Assembly (NCBI GenBank): GCA_900757295.1
Contig: CAAENH010000031.1
Span: 1-21,736, forward strand
Source of the DNA: Bacilli bacterium
GTDB taxonomy: Bacteria; Bacillota_I; Bacilli_A; RF39; UBA660
Direction of reading: 5' to 3'
Length of the DNA: 21,736 bases
How positions within the stretch are numbered: the stretch's first letter is position 1; every line of letters starts with the position of its first letter. Positions 1 through 8,097 of this stretch are shown here, one piece after another. The translations under genes were made by a program, and so were the position numbers. A model generated the notes under the pieces. That model was not told the DNA's origin. It was given only the letters and a program-made list of their open reading frames with translations, and did not search any database.

Positions 1-51
1 ATTGTTGTTATTGTTGTTTTTATTGCTTTATCTAAATTTTTATTATCATAA
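1..51 (+). CDS. C-terminal tail of a plus-strand membrane protein (partial)
   Basis: Frame 1 is open from the left edge to a TAA at 49-51. It encodes 16 residues, almost all hydrophobic (IVVIVVFIALSKFLLS), which looks like a last transmembrane helix. A hairpin with a T-rich plus-strand tail follows 1 nt after the stop, as expected for the end of a plus-strand gene converging on the calcium ATPase gene. The protein family cannot be told from this fragment. The call rests on reading frame, composition and the terminator; chance openness over 17 codons is possible in such A+T-rich DNA. Confidence 0.45.
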   Translation: MVVIVVFIALSKFLLS

Positions 52-52
52 T

Positions 53-80
53 AAAACTACACGTGATTGTGTAGTTTTTT
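53..80. terminator. Shared intrinsic terminator between convergent genes
   Basis: A perfect 10-bp stem, AAAACTACAC (53-62) with GTGTAGTTTT (69-78), encloses a 6-nt loop. On the plus strand it runs into TTTTTTCTTTTT; on the minus strand it runs into TTTTATTATG. It can therefore end transcription from both sides. The stem contains the last codons and the TAG stop of the minus-strand ATPase gene, so the C-terminal residues LHNHV are encoded by hairpin DNA. Confidence 0.8.
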
Positions 81-2669
81 CTTTTTAATTATTATTTTTC
101 TGATCATGTCAAAAGGGATAACACTAAAAGCTAGTATGATAACAAATATAAATTCTAAAGATGTTAAACCATAAGTTCTAAATAAATCACCACCAAAATA
201 TATTAAATATATTTGAATTATTATGATTAGAATAAAAGTTATTAAGAAAACAATGTTTTTTGTTAAATTGCTTAATAAATTTATACGTTTAGTACGTGCA
301 TTAAAAGCATTAAATATACTAATAAATATAAATAAAGCAAAGTATGCAGTCATTAAATATTTATAATTATCTTCAACTCTTATTATTATTCTAACTATAG
401 GAAGTTTTAAAAATAAAATACAAATTAATGCAGAGTAAAAACCAGTAATTAATATTTCAGTATACATATATTTATTTATTATTGCTTCGTCTTTTTGCTT
501 AGGATATTCATTCATATATTCATTTAAAGGTGGTTCAAAAGAAAATGCTAATCCAGCAAGAGTATCCATAATCATGTTAATCCATAACATTTGGATAATT
601 GTTATAGGTGTGTTAATGCCTATAAATGGACCAATGATAGAAATTGTTAAGGCACAAATATTAACTGTTAATTGAAATATTATAAATTTTCTAATACTTT
701 TAAAAATAGTTCTTCCAAAAAGAATTGCTTTACTTATAGAAAGAATATTATCATCCATAATAACAATATCTGCTGCACTTTTAGCAACTTCTGTTCCACT
801 TCCCATTGCAAAACCTACATCACATTTTTTTAATGCAGGAGCATCATTTACACCATCTCCTGTCATTCCGACAACTAAGTTATTACTTTGAGCAATTTTA
901 ACAAGTCTACTCTTATCGCTAGGGAGAGCTCTGGCTATTACTTTAATATTTGGCAATATTTTTGATACTTCTTCATCACTTAGTTTGTTTAAATCATGAC
1001 TAGTTAAAACTAAATCATTTTTATTTTGAATTAAATTAATTTCTTTACCAATAGCAATTGCTGTTTCTTTGGAATCTCCAGTAATCATGATTGTTTCAAT
1101 ATGAGCATTTTTAACTAAGTTTAATCCTTCTATAGCTTCTTTTCTTATTTCATCTTTAATAAGAACAATTCCTACTAATGCTAAGTTACTAATATAATTT
1201 AAACTATTTATATTATCATTTATAGCAAGTAATAATACTCTACTTCCTTTAAGAGTTTCTTCTTTTATTACAGTTTTAATTTTATTTTGATTTAATAGAG
1301 GTTTTTTTGAACCGTTTTGATCTATGTAGTATTTACAGTACGGTAATATTTTTTCTTGTGCTCCCTTAATTAAAGCAATATTTTTTTGATCGTGTTTAAT
1401 AATTGTTATTGCATATTTATTAGTACTATTAAATGGTATACTATTTACAATATTAATATTGGTATATTTTTTATTACAAAATTTCAGTAACGCCCTATCT
1501 GTAATATTTCCTCCAATTACATTGTTGTTGTTATCTAATTTACTTGCATTATTAATAACCATCGACATATCTAAATAATTAGCTAATTTTTTATATGGCT
1601 CTATTTCTAAATGATTGCTATATTTTTTTAAATCACCTGTAATAATACTGATAACCTCTAATTTACCTTTGGTAATCGTTCCTGTTTTATCAGTTAGTAA
1701 AAGATTTATACTTCCTGCAGTTTCTATACCCACTAATTTTCTTACCAATACATTATTTTTAAGCATTCTTTTCATATTTGAAGATAAAACGAGAGTTATC
1801 ATCATTGGTAAACCTTCTGGAACTGCAACTACGATGATTGTTACACTTAGTGTTAAAGCATATATAATATATTCAAACATGATTTTAAAGTTAGTTACGG
1901 TATTTATTATTTTATTTAAATCAAAGTTATTATTTATTACAATAACAGAAAATAAGTATGAAAATGATACTAGTCCAGCTCCAATATATCCTATTCTACT
2001 AATTACTTTTGCTAATCCTCTAAGTCTTATTTTTAAAGGACTCTCTGGTTGTTTTTCTTGAATTTCTAAAGCCAATGAACCATAAACAGTTTTATCCCCA
2101 ACTTGAGTAACTAACATTTTTCCTTCTTTGTTTACAACAATACTACCACGAAGAAGATTTCTATTATTTATAGTATTTTTTTCATTTTCTTTGGTTTCTC
2201 CATTTAATACTGATTCATCAACATCTATTTCACCTTCTATTAAAATACCATCTGCAGGTACTTTATCTCCAGAAGAAAGGAGAACGATATCATTTTTTAC
2301 GACATCATCTATTGGTATTTCTTCAATATTATTGTTTCTAATTACCCTAACAAGACTCTTTTTTGCTTCTTGTTCTAGTCTTTTAAATGCCTGTTCACTT
2401 CCATATTCTGATATAGATGAAATAAATGATGCTAAAAAAATAGCTATTACTATCCCTAGAGTTTCAAACCAATCAAAATCTTGAAAAAGAAAAACTACTT
2501 TAATAGCTAATGCTATTAATAATATTTTTATTATTGGATCACCTAAAGATTCTATTAAAAGTTTAATAAAACCATCTTGTTTTTTATCTGTTATTTTATT
2601 ACTTCCATATTCTTTTCTAGACTTTGATACTTCTTCATTATTTAAACCAGTGCTATATTTATTGTTCAT
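57..2669 (-). CDS. PMCA-like calcium-transporting P-type ATPase (type IIB)
   Basis: This 870-residue membrane pump is predicted to couple ATP hydrolysis to Ca2+ export from the cytoplasm. Visible motifs are the actuator-loop GDKVPADG, the phosphorylation site DKTGT (Asp327), the hinge TGDGVNDAP, and VAVPEGLP in the fourth membrane helix (about 282-289), which supplies a cation ligand. The later helices carry FQLTVNICALT and NMIMDTLAGLAFSFEPP, much closer to plasma-membrane Ca2+ pumps than to SERCA or Na/K pumps; this supports one calcium per cycle. The actuator motif normally written TGES is NGET here (156-159). The start is the ATG at 2669, which has GGAGG at 2676-2680; an in-frame TTG at 2687 lies upstream of that site and is rejected. 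The gene is separated from the surface operon by a terminator, so it is probably transcribed alone. Ca2+ specificity is inferred from motifs. Confidence 0.9.
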   Translation of the reverse strand: MNNKYSTGLNNEEVSKSRKEYGSNKITDKKQDGFIKLLIESLGDPIIKILLIALAIKVVFLFQDFDWFETLGIVIAIFLASFISSISEYGSEQAFKRLEQEAKKSLVRVIRNNNIEEIPIDDVVKNDIVLLSSGDKVPADGILIEGEIDVDESVLNGETKENEKNTINNRNLLRGSIVVNKEGKMLVTQVGDKTVYGSLALEIQEKQPESPLKIRLRGLAKVISRIGYIGAGLVSFSYLFSVIVINNNFDLNKIINTVTNFKIMFEYIIYALTLSVTIIVVAVPEGLPMMITLVLSSNMKRMLKNNVLVRKLVGIETAGSINLLLTDKTGTITKGKLEVISIITGDLKKYSNHLEIEPYKKLANYLDMSMVINNASKLDNNNNVIGGNITDRALLKFCNKKYTNINIVNSIPFNSTNKYAITIIKHDQKNIALIKGAQEKILPYCKYYIDQNGSKKPLLNQNKIKTVIKEETLKGSRVLLLAINDNINSLNYISNLALVGIVLIKDEIRKEAIEGLNLVKNAHIETIMITGDSKETAIAIGKEINLIQNKNDLVLTSHDLNKLSDEEVSKILPNIKVIARALPSDKSRLVKIAQSNNLVVGMTGDGVNDAPALKKCDVGFAMGSGTEVAKSAADIVIMDDNILSISKAILFGRTIFKSIRKFIIFQLTVNICALTISIIGPFIGINTPITIIQMLWINMIMDTLAGLAFSFEPPLNEYMNEYPKQKDEAIINKYMYTEILITGFYSALICILFLKLPIVRIIIRVEDNYKYLMTAYFALFIFISIFNAFNARTKRINLLSNLTKNIVFLITFILIIIIQIYLIYFGGDLFRTYGLTSLEFIFVIILAFSVIPFDMIRKIIIKKKKLHNHV

Positions 2670-2680
2670 AGATATCCTCC

Positions 2681-2697
2681 AAAACAATATATGTTTT
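2681..2697 (-). promoter_or_regulatory. Inverted repeat just upstream of the ATPase ribosome site
   Basis: AAAACA and TGTTTT flank a 5-nt ATATA centre, abutting the GGAGG at 2676-2680. It could be an operator or a small leader hairpin near the ribosome site. Such short A/T repeats arise easily by chance here, and no convincing promoter was found around it. Confidence 0.25.
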
Positions 2698-2726
2698 AAA
2701 TATCTATTTTAGGACTAATTTAAATT

Positions 2727-2759
2727 AAAAAAAAAATATGATATTTGCTATCATATTTT
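2727..2759 (-). terminator. Intrinsic terminator of the surface-protein operon
   Basis: An 11-bp perfect stem, AAAATATGATA (2733-2743) with TATCATATTTT (2749-2759), has a 5-nt loop and is followed on the minus strand by a run of ten T (2727-2736). It overlaps the TGA stop of the cohesin-like gene. It separates the surface operon from the ATPase gene downstream. Confidence 0.85.
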
Positions 2760-3680
2760 CTTAAATAAATTTAATTTTTTTCTATTAATAAATATTACTG
2801 TACTAATAGCCAATACTATAATTCCTATTACAGTAATACTATATACTCCTGTTTTAGGATTTTTTGTAGAATATTTCTCTGTTGTTGTAACTGAAGTATC
2901 AATTACTTTATCAGTTTTTGTAACAATAATAGTATATTTACTTCTATTACCATTTTCTGCAGTTACTGTAATTTCAAATTTATTATCGCCATCTTTTAAA
3001 GTCTTTTTACCAGTACCACTAACTGTTGCTTTTGAACTATTAGCAGCCGCTTCAATAGTTACTTCACTTGCATTTGTTTCAGCACTATATTCATATTTAC
3101 CACTACTAAATGATGAAGAGAAACTAACTCCATTTACTTTCAAATCTTTTAAAGAAGCATCACTATCTTTGACAGTGTTATTACTATTGTTATTGTTATT
3201 ACTATTATTATTTGAATCATTATTAGAATTAGCACTAATAGTAACGTCAGTATCCTTAAAATTTATAGTTTCACTACCAGAGCTAAACTGCATAGGTCTA
3301 ATATGAACGTCAGTATTTAACACAAATTCATCAGAAGTAGGTTTTAAAGTAAATACCAATAATTTAATATTCTTGTCACTATTTCCTTTTGTATTGTTTA
3401 AAACAAATATACCATTTGCGTCATTATATTCAAAAACTTTATAATCAGTTGTTTCTAAATATCCAAGTACTGCATTATCAACTGTTATTGATAATTTTGC
3501 TCCTGTAATATTTAATTCTTTAGTATTTTTAACTGTCAAAGTACACTTTGATGTTTTATTTAATGCAGGGTATGGCGTACACTCCGCTTCAAAGCTGAAA
3601 GATGCTGCATCATCTTCAGCCTTAACTATAAACGGTATAAATAGTACTACTAAAATAATTAAAATTATATTTTTTTTCAT
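2751..3680 (-). CDS. Sortase-anchored surface protein: cohesin-like domain, Asn-rich linker, cadherin-like domain
   Basis: This 309-residue protein has a Sec signal peptide (1-21, ending VKA). Residues about 24-149 form a beta-rich domain with the TLTVKN, ITGAKLSITVDN and KLLVFTLKP spacing of cohesin/carbohydrate-binding folds; Cys34 and Cys46 could form a disulfide. An Asn/Ser linker follows (150-169). Residues about 173-255 match the cadherin-like beta-sandwich pattern (DASLKDLKVNG to YTIIVTK). The C-terminus is a wall-sorting signal: NPKTG at 274-278, a hydrophobic helix (280-298) and a basic tail. A sortase elsewhere in the genome should cut at NPKTG and link it to the wall. The ATG overlaps the TGA of the upstream dockerin gene (ATGA, 3677-3680) and has its own AAAGGAG site, so the two are co-translated. 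I infer that it presents its N-terminal domain as a receptor for the dockerin partner. The sorting signal is firm; the cohesin assignment is moderate. Confidence 0.75.
   Translation of the reverse strand: MKKNIILIILVVLFIPFIVKAEDDAASFSFEAECTPYPALNKTSKCTLTVKNTKELNITGAKLSITVDNAVLGYLETTDYKVFEYNDANGIFVLNNTKGNSDKNIKLLVFTLKPTSDEFVLNTDVHIRPMQFSSGSETINFKDTDVTISANSNNDSNNNSNNNNNSNNTVKDSDASLKDLKVNGVSFSSSFSSGKYEYSAETNASEVTIEAAANSSKATVSGTGKKTLKDGDNKFEITVTAENGNRSKYTIIVTKTDKVIDTSVTTTEKYSTKNPKTGVYSITVIGIIVLAISTVIFINRKKLNLFKKI
3177..3230 (-). repeat. In-frame Asn-codon microsatellite linker
   Basis: Imperfect AAT/AAC triplets encode a nearly pure Asn/Ser stretch (residues 151-168) between the two domains of the anchored protein. 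Because the unit is a codon, slippage would change linker length without breaking the frame. It may therefore vary between strains. Confidence 0.7.
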
Positions 3681-6600
3681 TTTATTACTCCTTTAAAAGT
3701 ATCTCTCATTTCAGCAACATATTGACATAATAAAGTTAAATCTGCCATGTTAGTTTTATTATTCTTAGATATACTAGCTGCCATTATTTGATAATCATTT
3801 AAGTCCATATCATATTCAGCAATCAATCTTCCCATAAGGTAAATATCAGCCATATCTACTAAACCATCTTTATTAATATCACCTTTTACTACTACAGTAT
3901 AAATATCATCTTCTAATATAGTATTTTTATTTAATACTACTTTAGATCCTGTTGTAATATTTTTTTCATCAGTCAATTCTGTTCCTGTAATTTTGCTATT
4001 TTCTAACTTACTGTTTGAATTATATATTTTAGCTTTAAGTGTTTTAAATCTATTTTTAAATGATGAAATATCATTTGGCGTATATAGACTAATTATTTTA
4101 TTTTCTTCATCTATTTTAATATCATCTGTTTCTTCATTTAACTCGATATATTTAGTATTTACGACATTAAAAGTTATTTTGTAAATTGAATCATTGTATA
4201 TGATTTTTAAAGTATAAGTACCTTCTTCTTCTATTGCATCACCATATTGATAATTTTTAATTAACTTATTATTTTTATATAATAATACTAAATAATCGTC
4301 TTGGTTATCTTCATTTATTACGCTTATATTTGGTTTAAATGGAACTGGATTAGTTTCTGTTAAATTATCAATCAATTGGTTTATTTTTATAGAAACATTA
4401 TGACTATATTCTTTATTTTCACTATATTCTTTTTTATCTTTATTATAATAAGAAATTGTTCCTTCTTTTAAAACTATTTTTGCTATATCAACATTTTTAT
4501 TATTAGTATCTAACTCTTTATAAGTTATTAAATAGTTATAATCTTCATCATGATCTACAGTTTTTCCTATAATGCTACTATTTAATTTAACTATATTATT
4601 TTCAGAATCATAAAACTTAATATTATTTACATTAAAATTCTTTAAATTATCAATATTGTTTAAAGTTAATTTAATATCAAAACTTCCAGTTAATTCATTA
4701 GTTTCAACTTTTATATCTTGTATTACTATTTCTGCTATATCTATTGTAAAATCGTAAGTAATAAAATTATAGTCTGAGTATTCATTATAATCAGAGCAGT
4801 TTAATTTTAATGAATATGATCCGCTTTCTTTTATTGGTTGTCCTAATTCCTCATAACCTTCTACTTTTTGACCATCCTTAGTCAAGCTAACATTATAACT
4901 TCCTCTAAAATCAAGATCGCCTGCTAAACTTATGGGTGTTACTACACTTGTATAAGTTTTATTTTCTAATATTTTATTGTCAGACTTAGTTCCTATTATT
5001 TTCTTTATATTTATAGAAATATCGTTGTATACTAATTCCTCATTTGTACTTCCATCTTTGTAAGTAATAGTTCCTTTTGGAATTTTTAATGTACTTAACG
5101 TTTGGTCACTTTTAGTCCAGTTGTAAAACATTTCTAATGTTAGTGTATAATTGCTTTCTGAAGATGTTGTAGAATCTGTTATTTTTTTATCCATTACTCC
5201 TATATCTGCAAATCCATCTGCAGATAATTCTACTTTTGAAGCATCTATTTTTTGAATATTTTCTCTATATGGAATAAACAAATCTATATAAACCTTATCT
5301 CCTCCATGTATTTCATATACGTCTTGCTTTATTTCCTTATTTAGTATTTTTATGCTTTTATCATATACTGTTATAGTTATTTCTTTAGAATATGCTGGTT
5401 TACCTTTGTAAATTTCTTTAGTTTTAGTGATAAGTATTGTAGCAGTACCTTCTTTTAAAGCAGTAACTGTGCCATCACTATCCAATGAAATAAATTCTTT
5501 GCCAGATTTAATTTCATAGCTAAAGCCACTATTTTTTGTAAATTCACCATTATATGAAGTTTCATTATCCTCATCTTTTTCAATGCTAGCTGCCAACTTG
5601 ATTTTCTTGCCAACATTTAAACTATGACTAGGCTCATCAATATATCCACCCGGTTTAATATCAAACTGTATCACATTACTTTTAACTCCATCAATATCAG
5701 CAACATATGCATAATAAGTACCATAAGTTAAAGTTATATTATAATCATAAGCATAAAAGCTATGAAAATTTTCAGGATCCTCTGATTGGCTCATATTTAT
5801 CTCTTTATATTTAATCCCGCCTTTATATAAATATAATGTTATTGGATCAGTCTGATTTTCAGCAGCTAAAGAATATTGAGCATTAAAGTTTAGTAAGTTT
5901 TCTTCTTTAGAGAAAGAAACAAATTCTCCTTTTTGCCATTTTCCTTCTCCATTAGAAAAGTATAAAGTTAAAGTATTTGACTGATAATCAACCCCATTTA
6001 TATTTGCTTGCACAAATATGTCTAAATCACTAAAATCGCTGCCATATTTTGTAGTTATTATGGACATATCTAATTCAATATTATTGACATTAGAATCAAT
6101 CTGATTAGCAGCAATTTCCTGAGTAACATTAACATTTTTTTCATTAGTTATTATAATTTTAGGATCTTTTATAACATCATTACTATTCTTATTGCTACTT
6201 AAACCTAATTCTACACCGTTTAACTCTCCAGTACTTTGAGAAACATCATTAAAAACTAAGTTTAAATATTTAAACTCTCTCTTTTTTATGCTTAAACTTT
6301 CATCATTTAAATCTAATACTACATTATTAGTAACTTCGTCATGTGAACTATTAGATGTAGCCACAATTAATTTATTAAATTGAATTTTACTTATAGTTTG
6401 CGTTTCATTAGAGTTATTATAAAAATTTTTAAGTCTTATTTCAAAACAAACACCACTACTAGAAGTTTGATCATAGCTATTACAATTTTTATCATTAGTT
6501 TTAACTAATTCAATTTTTTTAGCACCTACCGAAGAGTTAGGATCACCATTAAAAGTAACATCATTGATATCTATACTGTCAATAGTTAATTCACTATTAG

Positions 6601-6877
6601 AATATGATGGATATTCTGTATCGATTTTAACAACAAAAGAATCACTTGTCATACTATCGTCTTCATTATACTCAGTTCTTGTTATTCCACGATATAATTT
6701 GACATTATATCGTGGAACACTTGTTTTGTAGCCTTTTCTTTTTTGATTGCTTAAATATTCATTATTGCTATTTAATGCTACAGTTCCGCCAAATAAAAGA
6801 ACAAAAATAAAAATAATTATTAACTTTGTTTTACTACTATGAAAATAATTTTTTAATTTTTTTGACTTCCTTACCAT
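3677..6877 (-). CDS. Large secreted multi-domain protein with C-terminal dockerin
   Basis: This 1066-residue protein begins with a basic stretch and one hydrophobic helix (about 18-35) that serves as a signal peptide or membrane anchor. The remainder is extracellular and beta-rich. Residues about 416-505 look like a bacterial Ig-like group 2 domain (SLDSDGTVTALKEGTATILIT). Residues about 513-712 and 718-905 are two divergent copies of one composite module. Residues about 998-1056 are a type I dockerin: the first calcium loop is canonical (D1000, N1002, D1004, D1008, D1011), while the second (1035-1046) is degenerate, with Ser, Ser and Asn where acidic ligands are usual. No hydrolase, protease or lyase motif was seen. 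The start at 6877 has AAGGAG at 6886-6891. It overlaps the next gene by 4 nt, so the two are co-translated. I infer an adhesin or scaffold held on the cell by dockerin binding; no function is proven. Confidence 0.8.
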   Translation of the reverse strand: MVRKSKKLKNYFHSSKTKLIIIFIFVLLFGGTVALNSNNEYLSNQKRKGYKTSVPRYNVKLYRGITRTEYNEDDSMTSDSFVVKIDTEYPSYSNSELTIDSIDINDVTFNGDPNSSVGAKKIELVKTNDKNCNSYDQTSSSGVCFEIRLKNFYNNSNETQTISKIQFNKLIVATSNSSHDEVTNNVVLDLNDESLSIKKREFKYLNLVFNDVSQSTGELNGVELGLSSNKNSNDVIKDPKIIITNEKNVNVTQEIAANQIDSNVNNIELDMSIITTKYGSDFSDLDIFVQANINGVDYQSNTLTLYFSNGEGKWQKGEFVSFSKEENLLNFNAQYSLAAENQTDPITLYLYKGGIKYKEINMSQSEDPENFHSFYAYDYNITLTYGTYYAYVADIDGVKSNVIQFDIKPGGYIDEPSHSLNVGKKIKLAASIEKDEDNETSYNGEFTKNSGFSYEIKSGKEFISLDSDGTVTALKEGTATILITKTKEIYKGKPAYSKEITITVYDKSIKILNKEIKQDVYEIHGGDKVYIDLFIPYRENIQKIDASKVELSADGFADIGVMDKKITDSTTSSESNYTLTLEMFYNWTKSDQTLSTLKIPKGTITYKDGSTNEELVYNDISINIKKIIGTKSDNKILENKTYTSVVTPISLAGDLDFRGSYNVSLTKDGQKVEGYEELGQPIKESGSYSLKLNCSDYNEYSDYNFITYDFTIDIAEIVIQDIKVETNELTGSFDIKLTLNNIDNLKNFNVNNIKFYDSENNIVKLNSSIIGKTVDHDEDYNYLITYKELDTNNKNVDIAKIVLKEGTISYYNKDKKEYSENKEYSHNVSIKINQLIDNLTETNPVPFKPNISVINEDNQDDYLVLLYKNNKLIKNYQYGDAIEEEGTYTLKIIYNDSIYKITFNVVNTKYIELNEETDDIKIDEENKIISLYTPNDISSFKNRFKTLKAKIYNSNSKLENSKITGTELTDEKNITTGSKVVLNKNTILEDDIYTVVVKGDINKDGLVDMADIYLMGRLIAEYDMDLNDYQIMAASISKNNKTNMADLTLLCQYVAEMRDTFKGVIK
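6685..6717. repeat. Perfect 14-bp inverted repeat inside the dockerin gene
   Basis: TTCCACGATATAAT (6685-6698) is exactly mirrored by ATTATATCGTGGAA (6704-6717) around a 5-nt TTGAC loop. It encodes residues 54-65 (VPRYNVKLYRGI), about 160 nt into the gene. There is no T-run, so it is not an ordinary terminator. It could be an mRNA hairpin affecting decay or translation, or a protein-binding palindrome. Confidence 0.8.
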
Positions 6878-6909
6878 ACTACTAACTCCTTCTATTTTAC
6901 CTATAATAC

Positions 6910-6939
6910 ATTATAACCCTTTATTACATTTAAAAGCAA
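6910..6939 (-). promoter_or_regulatory. Candidate promoter of the surface-protein operon
   Basis: On the minus strand a perfect TATAAT (6910-6915) lies 32 nt upstream of the ATG. A weak -35 (TTGCTT, 6934-6939) is 18 bp away. The position between the dnaJ terminator and the ATG fits an operon promoter. The -35 matches consensus in only three positions. Confidence 0.45.
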
Positions 6940-6940
6940 C

Positions 6941-6966
6941 AAAAAAGAAGCAAAGTTTGCTTCTTT
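6941..6966 (-). terminator. Intrinsic terminator of the heat-shock operon
   Basis: AAAGAAGCAAA (6944-6954) and TTTGCTTCTTT (6956-6966) are perfect complements around a single base; in practice this gives an 8-9 bp stem with a small loop. On the minus strand it is followed by a T-run (6941-6946). It starts 3 nt after the dnaJ stop. Confidence 0.85.
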
Positions 6967-6969
6967 AAA

Positions 6970-8097
6970 TTATAAATATTGGTTAAAGTTTTTAAATGCA
7001 GAGTTACTATTTAAAATAGTTTCACTTAATTCTTTTAATAAACGTTTTTGATTGCGATCTAGTTTTGTTGGTGTTATTACTTTAGTTATTACATACATAT
7101 CGCCTTTTTTATATGAATCTGGTGTTTTTAATCCTTTACCTTTTAATTTTAATTTTTCTCCAGATTGAGTACCTTCTTTTATATCTAAAATTACATTACC
7201 ATAAAGTGTTGGTATTTCTTTTTTACATCCTAATGTAGCTTCAGTTATAGTTAATGGTACTTCTAAATAAATATTATTATCATCTCTTTGGAATAATGGA
7301 TGTTCTTTTACTTTAAATTCAATATAAATATCGCCATTAGGTCCACCATTATATCCAGCAGATCCTTTTCCTGAAATTCTTATTTTATTGCCAGTATCTA
7401 CACCCTCTGGTATTTTTACTACTATTTCTTTATTTTTTACAATATGTCCTTTGCCTTTGCAAGCACTACACTTAGTCTTGAAGATTTTTCCTGTTCCATC
7501 ACAATCTGGACATGTATTTTCAGTTTGGAAAACGCCAAACATTGTTTGTTGCTGAGTTATAACTCTACCTTGGCCGTTACAAGTAGTACATGTAGATTCA
7601 TCAAATCCACCTTTGCCATCACATTTTTCACATGTTTCATCTAAATCTAATTTTAATGTTTTAGAACAGCCAAATACAGCCTCTTCAAATGTTAGGTTCA
7701 TGTGAATAAGAGTGTCTTTACCTTTAACAGGTCTATTTCTTTTAGTTTGATTTCCTCTGCCAAATCCTGAGAAACCTCCAAATGCTCCACCAAATAAGTC
7801 ACCAAAAATACTACTTAAATCAATATCATCAGCATTAAATCCTGAGAAACCTCCAAATCCACCTTGACCGCCTTGTTCAAATGCAGCATGGCCAAATTGA
7901 TCATATTGTCTTCTTTTTTCAGGATCTGATAAAACAGAATATGCTTCACCAATTTCTTTAAATTTTTCTTCTGCACCAGGTTCTTTATTAATATCAGGAT
8001 GGTATTGCTTAGCAAGTTTTCTAAATGCTCTTTTTATTTCATCTTCTGTAGCGGTTTTAGAAACGCCTAAAACCTCATAGTAATCTTTCTTATTCAT
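6970..8097 (-). CDS. dnaJ: Chaperone protein DnaJ (Hsp40)
   Basis: This is the co-chaperone that delivers unfolded clients to DnaK and stimulates its ATPase, in the cytoplasm. The N-terminal J domain carries the HPD motif (33-35). A Gly/Phe-rich stretch follows (about 70-115). Then come four zinc-binding CxxCxGxG repeats ([32 protein letters not shown], about 156-217) and the C-terminal client-binding beta domains. At 375 residues it is a full-length type I DnaJ. Two ATGs stand in tandem: the one at 8097 sits 6 nt from the GGAGG at 8104-8108 and is preferred over the ATG at 8100, which is only 3 nt away. The start lies inside the last codons of pepF, so translation is coupled to the peptidase gene. 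A terminator follows at once. Confidence 0.97.
   Translation of the reverse strand: MNKKDYYEVLGVSKTATEDEIKRAFRKLAKQYHPDINKEPGAEEKFKEIGEAYSVLSDPEKRRQYDQFGHAAFEQGGQGGFGGFSGFNADDIDLSSIFGDLFGGAFGGFSGFGRGNQTKRNRPVKGKDTLIHMNLTFEEAVFGCSKTLKLDLDETCEKCDGKGGFDESTCTTCNGQGRVITQQQTMFGVFQTENTCPDCDGTGKIFKTKCSACKGKGHIVKNKEIVVKIPEGVDTGNKIRISGKGSAGYNGGPNGDIYIEFKVKEHPLFQRDDNNIYLEVPLTITEATLGCKKEIPTLYGNVILDIKEGTQSGEKLKLKGKGLKTPDSYKKGDMYVITKVITPTKLDRNQKRLLKELSETILNSNSAFKNFNQYL

Noticed and set aside
1615..2061. A 148-codon plus-strand frame inside the ATPase gene
   Set aside because: It is the antisense shadow of conserved P-type ATPase motifs, with no ribosome site and no recognisable protein pattern. The same holds for the other plus-strand frames inside minus-strand genes.
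2670..2687. An upstream TTG start for the calcium ATPase gene
   Set aside because: It lies upstream of the perfect GGAGG at 2676-2680, which serves the ATG at 2669; the extra six residues do not belong to the family.
3177..3230. The repeated ATT/ATA-like triplets as a CRISPR or other repeat array
   Set aside because: They are plain Asn codons in one open frame, with no spacer pattern. No CRISPR-like repeat-spacer array was seen anywhere in the window.
3677..3680. Mycoplasma-type code with UGA as Trp
   Set aside because: TGA ends both surface-protein genes at sensible places (the ATGA overlap and the terminator stem), and Trp is TGG throughout.
7815..8015. A 66-codon minus-strand frame inside dnaJ
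   Set aside because: It is out of frame with a fully conserved J domain and Gly/Phe region and has no start signal of its own.
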